From: Paludibacter sp. UBA5753 | Lineage (GTDB): Bacteria > Bacteroidota > Bacteroidia > Bacteroidales > Paludibacteraceae | DNA: 13,229 nt | Assembly (NCBI GenBank): GCA_002427615.1 | Contig: DIFH01000007.1 | Coordinates: forward strand, 1 to 13,229 | Direction of reading: 5' to 3' | Part shown: positions 7,197 to 13,229 of the stretch, piece after piece | Position numbering within the stretch: the stretch's first letter is position 1 | How the letters are laid out: the number at the start of each line of letters is the position of its first letter | Translations under genes and position numbers: made by a program | Notes under the pieces: model-generated | The model's input: the letters and a program-made list of their open reading frames with translations, nothing else | The model's database searches: none | Told to the model about the DNA's origin: nothing

Positions 7197-7524
7197 AAAA
7201 TAAAAATTATGAAGGTAATTAATAAATTCAAGATGCAGAATTTTAAACTTTCGTTGCGTAAAAACAAAAAAATCATAACTTTATTATCTCATGTCCTTTT
7301 TCAAAACAAAGCAGTCCTGTTAAATAATGCTTGAAAGATAAGACCTCGGAAAGTCTCTCATCCAGACCATTGAAACAATAACCGGTCAAAGCCAGGCATT
7401 GCAATATTTTTATAACGATTCAAAATTCGTCAAAAAAGTAGTACCTTTGCCGGAGATTTTCTCACTGTCTGTCCGTCGGGAACTCAGGTGAGGAATGTTT
7501 TAAATATCATTTAATTATATTTAT
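7197..7524. other. divergent 328-base intergenic region
   Basis: This gap separates the minus-strand envelope operon from the plus-strand acyltransferase gene. It is AT-rich with no credible ORF. It holds a perfect -7 box for the acyltransferase gene (7442-7449), a small imperfect hairpin (GACCATTG at 7365-7372 with CAAT at 7376-7379 and GGTC at 7384-7387), and CTCAC (7461-7465) that can pair with GTGAG (7488-7492) in the presumed 5' leader. No clear promoter for the minus-strand operon is visible. Confidence 0.6.
7442..7449 (+). promoter_or_regulatory. -7 promoter box for the acyltransferase gene
   Basis: TACCTTTG matches TAnnTTTG exactly and is followed by C, as is common in Bacteroidota promoters. 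No good TTTG lies 19 bases upstream (TTCA instead), so the -33 element is weak. Transcription would begin near 7455, giving a leader of about 70 bases. Confidence 0.55.
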
Positions 7525-8079
7525 ATGCAAAAATTAAGTAAGTGGATTTTAAAAATAGCCGGTTGGAAATCATTTGTAACCGTTGCCGAACCTCAAAAGA
7601 GCATAATTTGTGTCGCCCCGCACACCAGCAACTGGGATTTCCTGTTCGGAAAATTATTCTATCTGGCTTTAGGTCGTGAAGCATCGTTTTTAATAAAAAA
7701 ATCATGGTTTTTCTTTCCCATGGGATACCTGTTCCGCGCCATGGGCGGCGTTCCGGTCGACCGGTCGAAACGGACATCGGTAATCCAGCAAATGGTTGAA
7801 GAATTCGAAAAACGTAAATCATTTCATTTAGCCATCACGCCTGAAGGAACACGAGGCTTGGTTTCAAAATGGAAAATGGGATTTTATCATATTGCGTTAA
7901 AAGCCAATGTTCCCATCCAGTTGGCTTATATCGATTATGGAAAAAAAGAATTGGGGATCAAAGAGGTTTTCTATCCGACCGGTAACGAAAAAGCCGATCT
8001 CGAAAAAATTCAGTCATATTATAAAGATGTCCAGGCCAAGTTTCCCGAGAATTTTAATCTTCATACATCGAAAAAATAA
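7525..8079 (+). CDS. lysophospholipid acyltransferase (1-acyl-sn-glycerol-3-phosphate acyltransferase family)
   Basis: This is a member of the PlsC-type acyltransferases, which transfer an acyl chain to a lysophospholipid, classically turning lysophosphatidic acid into phosphatidic acid at the inner membrane. The catalytic HX4D motif is H33-TSNW-D38. The glycerophosphate-binding motif appears as PEGTRG (106-111), and GGVPVDR (74-80) matches the third conserved block. At 184 residues it is shorter than E. coli PlsC (245), lacking an N-terminal membrane-spanning segment. Such short versions are common in Bacteroidota and often coexist with a longer PlsC, so the substrate could be a different lysolipid. 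The ATG at 7525 follows an AT-rich leader and a good promoter box. It appears to be a single-gene unit. Confidence 0.88.
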   Translation: MQKLSKWILKIAGWKSFVTVAEPQKSIICVAPHTSNWDFLFGKLFYLALGREASFLIKKSWFFFPMGYLFRAMGGVPVDRSKRTSVIQQMVEEFEKRKSFHLAITPEGTRGLVSKWKMGFYHIALKANVPIQLAYIDYGKKELGIKEVFYPTGNEKADLEKIQSYYKDVQAKFPENFNLHTSKK

Positions 8080-8118
8080 GGCAAAAATTATCAGGGAAAG
8101 AAAGTTTTATTATAATTT

Positions 8119-8149
8119 TTTGTAGTTTAAAGAATTATTTGTACTTTTG
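8119..8149 (+). promoter_or_regulatory. promoter of the rimP-nusA-infB operon
   Basis: TTTG (8119-8122) and TACTTTTG (8142-8149) match the Bacteroidota -33 (TTTG) and -7 (TAnnTTTG) elements, separated by exactly 19 bases. This is the best promoter in the window. The start of transcription should fall near 8155. The TTG at 8147 lies inside the -7 box and so cannot be the rimP start codon. Confidence 0.85.
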
Positions 8150-8170
8150 TATCCGAATATGAATATGGTG

Positions 8171-8196
8171 AAGGGGACAGAAGTCCCCTTCTTTGT
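8171..8196 (+). promoter_or_regulatory. terminator-like leader hairpin upstream of rimP
   Basis: AAGGGGAC (8171-8178) and GTCCCCTT (8183-8190) form a perfect 8-bp stem closed by an AGAA loop, followed by a partly T-rich run (CTTTGTT, 8191-8197). It starts about 15 bases after the predicted transcription start and ends 22 bases before the likely rimP ATG at 8213. The position suggests a leader attenuator or an mRNA-stabilising stem. The T tract is interrupted, so termination, if any, would be partial and might depend on NusA, which this operon encodes. Confidence 0.65.
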
Positions 8197-8212
8197 TAAA
8201 TTGACATTTCAA

Positions 8213-8680
8213 ATGATTTTAAAAGAAGTTGTAAATCAAACAATTACAAGATATTTAACGGGCACGGGTTATTATTTAGTAGATTTAAACATCACTAACG
8301 ACAATCGGATTTCGGTTGAAATTGATGCGTTCGAAGGAGTTGAAATAGATTTTTGCGCAGAATTAAGCCGGTATGTAGAATCAACTCTCGACAGGGAAGT
8401 GGAAGACTTTGAACTCCAGGTTGGTTCAGCAGGACTAACAGAGCCCTTTAAAGTATTAAAACAATACGAAAAAAATATCGGAAACGAAGTTGAAGTATTG
8501 ACGAAAACCGGCAAAAAACTGAGCGGAATACTCACTGAAGCCAACGAGACAAATTTTATTTTGCAAATCGAAAAAACTGAAAAACCTGAAGGGTCGAAAC
8601 GAAAAATTACGATACAAGAAGATATTACATTCAATTATTCAGATATTAAATACACAAAATATATTATTAGATTCAAATAA
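8213..8680 (+). CDS. rimP: ribosome maturation factor RimP
   Basis: RimP assists assembly of the 30S ribosomal subunit in the cytoplasm. From the ATG at 8213 the protein has 155 residues, the usual length, starting MILKEVVNQTITRYL. It shows an N-terminal alpha/beta domain (about 1-80; YYLVDLNI, ISVEIDAFEGVEIDFCAELS) and a C-terminal SH3-like barrel (about 83-155; KQYEKNIGNEVEVLTKTGKKLSGILTEA). Upstream in-frame starts exist: TTG 8147 lies inside the promoter and is ruled out, while ATG 8159 and 8165 would run the coding region through the leader hairpin and add 16-18 residues that do not look like RimP. It is followed after three bases by nusA, so the two are translationally linked. Identification rests on sequence style plus the invariant gene order. 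Confidence 0.94.
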   Translation: MILKEVVNQTITRYLTGTGYYLVDLNITNDNRISVEIDAFEGVEIDFCAELSRYVESTLDREVEDFELQVGSAGLTEPFKVLKQYEKNIGNEVEVLTKTGKKLSGILTEANETNFILQIEKTEKPEGSKRKITIQEDITFNYSDIKYTKYIIRFK

Positions 8681-8683
8681 GCT

Positions 8684-9943
8684 ATGAGCAGCAAGAAAGA
8701 AACTATTAGCTTGATAGACACCTTTTCGGAGTTTAAAGAACTGAAAAACATAGACAGAAGCACTTTAATCAGTGTGATGGAAGAATCGTTCCGCAACGTT
8801 ATAACTAAAATGTTTGGAACCGACGAAAACTATGACGTAATTATCAATCCCGACAAAGGCGACTTTGAAATTTATCGAAACCGGACTGTGGTTGAGGACG
8901 ATAAGCTTGAAGACCCGAACATGGAAATTTCACTCACAGAAGCAAAAAAAATAGATGAAGATTATGAAGTCGGCGAAGAAGTAACCGATACGGTTGACTT
9001 TCTGAGTTTTGGTCGTCGGGCTATTCTTACACTGCGCCAGACGCTTTCATCAAAAATCCTGGAACTTCAAAAAGACAATGTTTTCAGCAAATACAGCGAA
9101 AAAGTAGGTCAGATTGTAAGCGCCGAACTCTACCAGATATGGAAAAAAGAAATGCTGTTGATCGATGATGAAGGCAATGAACTTTACTTGCCGAAATCAG
9201 AACAAATCCCTACCGATTTTTACCGCAAAGGCGACACTGTACGCGCCGTAGTGGCAATGGTTGAAAATAAAAATAACAACCCTAAAATAATTCTTTCGCG
9301 TATTTCACCGGTTTTTCTCGAACGTTTATTCGAACTGGAAGTACCTGAAATTTACGAAGGATTGATTATAATTAAAAAAATTGCCCGAATGCCGGGCGAA
9401 CGGGCAAAAGTAGCCGTAGAATCGTATGACGACCGTATCGACCCTGTCGGAGCTTGTGTCGGTGTAAAAGGCTCCCGTATTCATGGCATTGTCCGCGAAT
9501 TACGAAACGAGAATATCGATGTAATCAACTACACCAACAATATCAGCTTGTTTATTTCGCGGGCATTGAGTCCCGCCAAAATTTCTTCCATTCGCATAAA
9601 CGAGGCAGAAAAAAAAGCCGAAGTTTACCTGAAACCCGAAGAAGTTTCTCAGGCAATTGGTAAAGGCGGGTTAAACATCAAGCTGGCAAGTATGTTGACC
9701 GGTTATACACTCGATGTATTCCGCGATATTGACGAAGACGAAGAAATCGAAGATATTTACCTGGATGAATTCAGCGACGAAATCGATCAATGGGTTATCG
9801 ATGCGCTCAAGGCTATCGGTTGCGATACGGCTAAAAGCGTTTTGGCAATTCCACGCCAGGATTTAATTCGCCGTACAGACCTGGAAGAAGAAACTATTGA
9901 TGAATTGTTAAAAATTCTCAAAGCAGAATTTGAAGAAGAATAG
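8684..9943 (+). CDS. nusA: transcription termination/antitermination factor NusA
   Basis: NusA binds RNA polymerase and RNA, promotes pausing and intrinsic termination, and takes part in rRNA antitermination. The 419 residues contain the N-terminal polymerase-binding domain (about 5-130), an S1 domain (about 135-205), KH1 with the GACVGVKGSRIHGIVREL motif (256-273) and KH2 with QAIGKGGLNIKLAS (323-336). A short acidic, helical tail (about 350-419, RQDLIRRTDLEEETIDELLKI) resembles a single helix-hairpin repeat. E. coli NusA (495 residues) has two acidic repeats; the shorter tail is usual outside Proteobacteria. The ATG at 8684 is three bases after the rimP stop. No terminator separates it from infB. 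Confidence 0.97.
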   Translation: MSSKKETISLIDTFSEFKELKNIDRSTLISVMEESFRNVITKMFGTDENYDVIINPDKGDFEIYRNRTVVEDDKLEDPNMEISLTEAKKIDEDYEVGEEVTDTVDFLSFGRRAILTLRQTLSSKILELQKDNVFSKYSEKVGQIVSAELYQIWKKEMLLIDDEGNELYLPKSEQIPTDFYRKGDTVRAVVAMVENKNNNPKIILSRISPVFLERLFELEVPEIYEGLIIIKKIARMPGERAKVAVESYDDRIDPVGACVGVKGSRIHGIVRELRNENIDVINYTNNISLFISRALSPAKISSIRINEAEKKAEVYLKPEEVSQAIGKGGLNIKLASMLTGYTLDVFRDIDEDEEIEDIYLDEFSDEIDQWVIDALKAIGCDTAKSVLAIPRQDLIRRTDLEEETIDELLKILKAEFEEE

Positions 9944-10057
9944 AATCGTTGATTGATTATTCAACCGTAAAAAATCACCTGTTTCATGTTCCAATTTTTA
10001 TTTCATGAGTAACTCGGCATTACTCCATAAATTTCTAAAAAAACTTTATAAAAATAT
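9944..10057 (+). other. nusA-infB intergenic spacer with small hairpin
   Basis: The 114-base gap has no terminator and no TAnnTTTG box, so infB is expected to be read from the rimP promoter. GAGTAA (10007-10012) pairs with TTACTC (10020-10025) around a 7-base loop, and a weaker GTTGA/TCAAC pair lies at 9948-9965. The last 20 bases before infB are A/T only, fitting an unstructured Bacteroidota ribosome-binding region. Confidence 0.5.
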
Positions 10058-10067
10058 ATGTCCATAA
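10005..10067 (+). CDS. possible 20-codon ORF overlapping the infB start
   Basis: An ATG at 10005 opens a 20-residue ORF whose TAA (10065-10067) lies just inside infB, overlapping the infB start codon (10058) by 10 bases in another frame. The peptide (MSNSALLHKF..., Lys/Leu-rich) has no recognised family. The arrangement would permit translational coupling to infB. It could equally be chance, since short ORFs are common and there is no ribosome-binding signal to judge by. Confidence 0.2.
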   Translation: MSNSALLHKFLKKLYKNICP

Positions 10068-13000
10068 GATTAAGCAAAGCCTGCAAAGATTTAAATGTCG
10101 GGATGACTACCGCCATTGAGTTTTTGGCAAAAAAAGGCCATAAACTGTCCGTCGACCCTAATTTGAAGTTGTCGGATGATTTACACCTTTTACTTGCAAA
10201 AGAATTTAATAAAGATATGGCTCTGAAAATGGAATCGGAGCGATTGAGTCAGGAACGTCATTTGAAAGAAAAGGCAGGAACAGTGGCTTTGGAAGGTTAT
10301 ATAAACACAAAACCCGTGGAAAAACCCGTGGAAAAACCTGCGGAAGTTATACATACGACATTACCAAAAGATCAACAGCCTCAAATCAAAACTGTTGGTC
10401 AAATTGATCTTGATGCTCTTAACAAACCTTCCGAACACAAACCAGCTGAACACAAACCAGCCGAACCAAAACCCGAACCAAAGAAACCTGAAGTTCAGGT
10501 TGAGGAAAATCCTGTTGCAGAGAAAGTTGAACACAAGGATGAAGAAAAAAATATAGCCATTGAAAAAACTGACACAGAATCATCAGTTCAAAAAGAAAAC
10601 GCTCAACCATCGATACCAACAGTTGAGAAACCCGTTGAACCGGCAAAAGTAAAAACGGAAGACAAACAACCGGAGCCTCAAAAACCGGCAAAACCAAGAC
10701 TCGTATTAACTAAAAACGAACCGGCAAAACAAATTCAGGAAGAAAAACCGGTTGAAAAACCTCAACCAAAAGTAGAAATCGACGAAGAACTTGACTTTAT
10801 TGAAGATGAAGACGAAATATTTAAAATCGACTTTGCTTCGATAGATAAAACTCCGGTGGTAGTAGGTAAAATTGATTTGAATTTAATCAACCAAAACACC
10901 CGTCCGAAACCAAAAACAAAAGAACAGAAAAGAAAAGAAAGAGAAGAAAAAAACCGCACCGCCGGAGAAATAAAAAAATCATTTGTTTCGGGCGACAAAA
11001 AACTGATACCTGCCGGAAGTCCTGAAAGCGCAACTGCCGCCGCTCAAAAAAAGAAAAAACGCGAACGTTTTACCAATCAGAAAGTAGACATAACCCGCGT
11101 TGAACAAGGAGCAGTCAACACATTGGGTCAACCCAAAAAAGTAAATCACGCAAACGCCGGCAATACAGGCAAGTCCAATAAGGACAAACTGAAAAAACCG
11201 CTGAAAACTGTTGTAAACGAGGAAGAAGTACAAAAACAAATTAAAGAAACTTTAGCCCGTCTTGCCAGTGGAAACAAAAAAGGGAAAGGGGCAAAATACC
11301 GCCGCGACAAACGTGACAGTGTAAGCGCCCGTCAACAAGAACAAGCCCAACGCGAACGCGATGAAGAAAGCGTATTGAAACTGACCGAATTTGTTACCGT
11401 AAGCGAGTTGGCTGTAATGATGAATGTAACCGTTAATCAGGTTATCGCAACTTGTATGAGCATAGGTTTGATGGTTTCTATCAACCAGCGTTTGGATGCC
11501 GAAACCATCAATATTGTGGCTGAAGAATTTGGTTTCACCACCGAATTTGTAAGTGCAGATGTTGTGGAAGCTATTGGTGAAGAAGAACCCGACACCGAAC
11601 AAGATTTGCAACCACGCGCACCAATCGTAACGGTTATGGGACATGTCGACCACGGTAAAACATCATTGCTCGACTACATACGCAAAACAAATGTTATTGC
11701 CGGTGAAGCAGGTGGAATCACTCAACATATCGGGGCTTATAATGTGAAACTCGAAAACGGACAACGCATTACTTTCCTCGACACTCCTGGCCACGAAGCA
11801 TTTACCGCCATGCGTGCACGTGGAGCGAAAGTTACCGATATTGCTATCATCATAGTGGCTGCCGACGATAATGTGATGCCTCAAACCATTGAAGCCATCA
11901 ATCACGCTGCAGCTGCCAACGTTCCTATAATTTTTGCCATAAACAAGATAGATAAACCGGGAGCTAATCCTGAAAAAATAAAAGAAACATTAGCCCAAAT
12001 GAACTATTTGGTCGAAGATTGGGGTGGAAAATATCAATCCCAGGATATTTCGGCTAAACAAGGATTGGGAATTGCCGAATTGCTCGAAAAAGTATTGCTC
12101 GAAGCCGAATTGTTGGAGCTGAAAGCTAACCCGAATAAACGGGCTCACGGTTCGGTAGTCGAGTCTTCACTCGATAAAGGTCGTGGTTATCTTTCCACTG
12201 TTTTGGTCGCAAACGGAACTTTACATCAAGGGGATGTGGTTCTTGCCGGAATTTATTACGGCAAAATCAAAGCCATGTTTAACGAGCGTAATCAACGTAT
12301 CGACGAAGCCAAACCCGGAGAACCCGTTGTGATTCTCGGATTAAACGGCGCTCCTCAGGCAGGCGACAATTTCAACGTAATGACAAGTGAACATGAAGCC
12401 CGCGAAATTGCCAACAAACGGGAGCAATTACAACGCGAACAAAGCATCCGCACGAAAAAACACTTTACGTTGGATGAACTGGGTCGCCGTATAGCTTTAG
12501 GCGATTTCAAGGAACTGAATATTATTGTGAAAGGCGACGTGGACGGTTCGGTTGAAGCCTTATCCGATTCATTGTTGAAACTTTCGACCGAAAACATTCA
12601 GGTCAATGTGATCCACAAGGCAGTGGGCGCCATTTCCGATTCGGATATTTTGTTGGCAGCCGCCTCAAACGCAATCATTTGCGGGTTCCAGGTTCGACCC
12701 ACATCAACCGCCCGTAAGATGGCTGAAAAAGAAGAAATTGATGTTCGTTTGTATTCCATCATTTACGATGCTATCGAAGAAATTAGAGCTGCTATGGAAG
12801 GAATGCTTTCTCCCGAAATAAAGGAAGAAATCACTGCCACGGTTGAGATTCGTGAAATATTTAAAATCACCAAAGTGGGTACGGTTGCCGGCTGTTTGGT
12901 ACGCGAAGGAAAAATCAAACGCACCAATAAAATTCGCATCATTCGCGATGGCATTGTAGTATATACCGGCGAATTGGATTCGCTTAAACGCTTCAAAGAC

Positions 13001-13120
13001 GATGTAAAAGAAGTTGGAACCAATTACGAGTGCGGTTTGAACATTAAAAACTACAACGATATCCGTGTAGGCGATATAATTGAAAGTTTTGAAGAAACCG
13101 AAGTAAAGAAAACACTTTAA
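10058..13120 (+). CDS. infB: translation initiation factor IF-2
   Basis: IF2 is the GTPase that brings fMet-tRNA to the 30S subunit and promotes subunit joining. The 1020-residue protein begins with a small helical IF2_N-type module (SIRLSKACKDLNVGMTTAIEF, 2-22). A long low-complexity Pro/Glu/Lys-rich linker follows (about 80-430), with tandem KPVE and EHKPA repeats, then a second IF2_N-like module (about 440-500). The GTPase domain carries G1 GHVDHGKT (528-535), G2 GGITQHIG (552-559), G3 DTPGHE (575-580) and G4 NKID (629-632). The remainder matches domains II-IV, including KGDVDGSVEAL and the C-terminal fMet-tRNA-binding domain ending near GDIIESFEE. The length is typical of Bacteroidales IF2 with an extended linker. 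The start is supported by the conserved N-terminus. It is the last visible gene of the rimP operon. Confidence 0.98.
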   Translation: MSIRLSKACKDLNVGMTTAIEFLAKKGHKLSVDPNLKLSDDLHLLLAKEFNKDMALKMESERLSQERHLKEKAGTVALEGYINTKPVEKPVEKPAEVIHTTLPKDQQPQIKTVGQIDLDALNKPSEHKPAEHKPAEPKPEPKKPEVQVEENPVAEKVEHKDEEKNIAIEKTDTESSVQKENAQPSIPTVEKPVEPAKVKTEDKQPEPQKPAKPRLVLTKNEPAKQIQEEKPVEKPQPKVEIDEELDFIEDEDEIFKIDFASIDKTPVVVGKIDLNLINQNTRPKPKTKEQKRKEREEKNRTAGEIKKSFVSGDKKLIPAGSPESATAAAQKKKKRERFTNQKVDITRVEQGAVNTLGQPKKVNHANAGNTGKSNKDKLKKPLKTVVNEEEVQKQIKETLARLASGNKKGKGAKYRRDKRDSVSARQQEQAQRERDEESVLKLTEFVTVSELAVMMNVTVNQVIATCMSIGLMVSINQRLDAETINIVAEEFGFTTEFVSADVVEAIGEEEPDTEQDLQPRAPIVTVMGHVDHGKTSLLDYIRKTNVIAGEAGGITQHIGAYNVKLENGQRITFLDTPGHEAFTAMRARGAKVTDIAIIIVAADDNVMPQTIEAINHAAAANVPIIFAINKIDKPGANPEKIKETLAQMNYLVEDWGGKYQSQDISAKQGLGIAELLEKVLLEAELLELKANPNKRAHGSVVESSLDKGRGYLSTVLVANGTLHQGDVVLAGIYYGKIKAMFNERNQRIDEAKPGEPVVILGLNGAPQAGDNFNVMTSEHEAREIANKREQLQREQSIRTKKHFTLDELGRRIALGDFKELNIIVKGDVDGSVEALSDSLLKLSTENIQVNVIHKAVGAISDSDILLAAASNAIICGFQVRPTSTARKMAEKEEIDVRLYSIIYDAIEEIRAAMEGMLSPEIKEEITATVEIREIFKITKVGTVAGCLVREGKIKRTNKIRIIRDGIVVYTGELDSLKRFKDDVKEVGTNYECGLNIKNYNDIRVGDIIESFEETEVKKTL
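10310..10462 (+). repeat. short in-frame tandem repeats in the IF2 linker
   Basis: Three 12-base units encoding Lys-Pro-Val/Ala-Glu lie at 10310-10345 (the first two are identical, AAACCCGTGGAA). Two nearly identical 15-base units encoding Glu-His-Lys-Pro-Ala lie at 10433-10462. They fall in the disordered linker and are typical slippage-prone sequence whose copy number varies between strains without changing the frame. Confidence 0.7.
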
Positions 13121-13153
13121 TTCGACTTTGACAGATTAAAATAAAAGTAAACC

Positions 13154-13182
13154 ACCTGACAAGATGAACAGGATTAACAGGT
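13154..13182. repeat. imperfect palindromic repeat downstream of infB
   Basis: ACCTG (13154-13158) is the inverse of CAGGT (13178-13182), and the interior carries ACAGG at 13168-13172 and 13177-13181, with another at 13196-13200. Phrases of the kind AACCTGTTAATCCTGTTCATC, read on the minus strand, resemble short dispersed intergenic repeats I recall from Bacteroidota and other genomes, but I cannot confirm copy number here. It is not a convincing terminator because the following tract is only loosely T-rich. Confidence 0.35.
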
Positions 13183-13229
13183 TTCATTTTATTAAACAGG
13201 CATTTAAAACAACATAAATTCCGTAGATT

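Noticed and set aside
7197..7524. Riboswitch or small RNA in the divergent gap
   Set aside because: Only short imperfect hairpins were found, none matching a riboswitch core I can recognise.
7511..7822. 103-residue minus-strand ORF opposite the acyltransferase gene
   Set aside because: It overlaps a gene with intact catalytic motifs, has no recognisable features, and no promoter is visible for it; it is a shadow frame.
7907..8125. 72-residue plus-strand ORF overlapping the end of the acyltransferase gene
   Set aside because: It is a frame-shifted reading of the acyltransferase 3' end with low-complexity sequence and runs toward the rimP promoter; no family resemblance.
8147..8212. N-terminal extension of rimP beginning with TTG
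   Set aside because: The TTG is part of the TACTTTTG promoter box and the extension translates a leader hairpin; the remaining protein from 8213 is full-length RimP.
11252..11653. 133-residue minus-strand ORF opposite infB
   Set aside because: Lies entirely within the conserved IF2 reading frame, including the G1 motif on the other strand; no independent support.

Overview
This window looks like a chromosomal housekeeping region from a member of the Bacteroidota, most likely order Bacteroidales. The grounds are: promoter boxes of the TAnnTTTG type typical of that phylum, A-rich translation starts without Shine-Dalgarno sequences, Bacteroidales-like versions of PheT, RimP, NusA and IF2, and lipoprotein and outer-membrane proteins of the Bacteroidota style. 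I cannot name a genus from sequence alone. I see no tRNA, rRNA, CRISPR array, transposase or prophage gene.

Layout. Bases 1-322 are non-coding apart from a possible 30-codon leader ORF. They hold a run of GC-rich hairpins resembling a REP-type repeat, then an AT-rich leader with repeated inverted motifs. pheT (323-2782) follows. The gap from pheT to the next gene is bounded by two inverted copies of a roughly 26-base repeat. Next is a Cys/Met-metabolism PLP enzyme (2969-4207), closed by a clear intrinsic terminator. On the minus strand, three closely spaced genes (7196 down to 4309) encode a secreted probable beta-barrel protein, a small lipoprotein and a von Willebrand factor A (VWA) lipoprotein. 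They look like one envelope operon of unknown function. A 328-base divergent gap leads to a short lysophospholipid acyltransferase (7525-8079). The window ends with the conserved rimP-nusA-infB operon (8213-13120), preceded by a full Bacteroidota promoter and a perfect 8-bp hairpin in the leader.

How the genes work together. PheT charges tRNA-Phe, with PheS encoded elsewhere. RimP, NusA and IF2 link 30S maturation, transcription elongation/termination and translation initiation, a grouping conserved across bacteria. The acyltransferase belongs to phospholipid synthesis and the PLP enzyme to sulfur amino acid metabolism. The three minus-strand genes are the least understood part.

Most interesting leads. 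(1) A Phe-containing short ORF upstream of pheT overlaps alternating inverted repeats. (2) A terminator-like hairpin sits between the promoter and the likely true start of rimP, in an operon that encodes NusA. (3) An inverted repeat pair lies between pheT and the PLP gene. (4) There is an uncharacterised VWA/lipoprotein/barrel operon. (5) A 20-codon ORF overlaps the infB start. No clearly novel defence or mobile system is visible.
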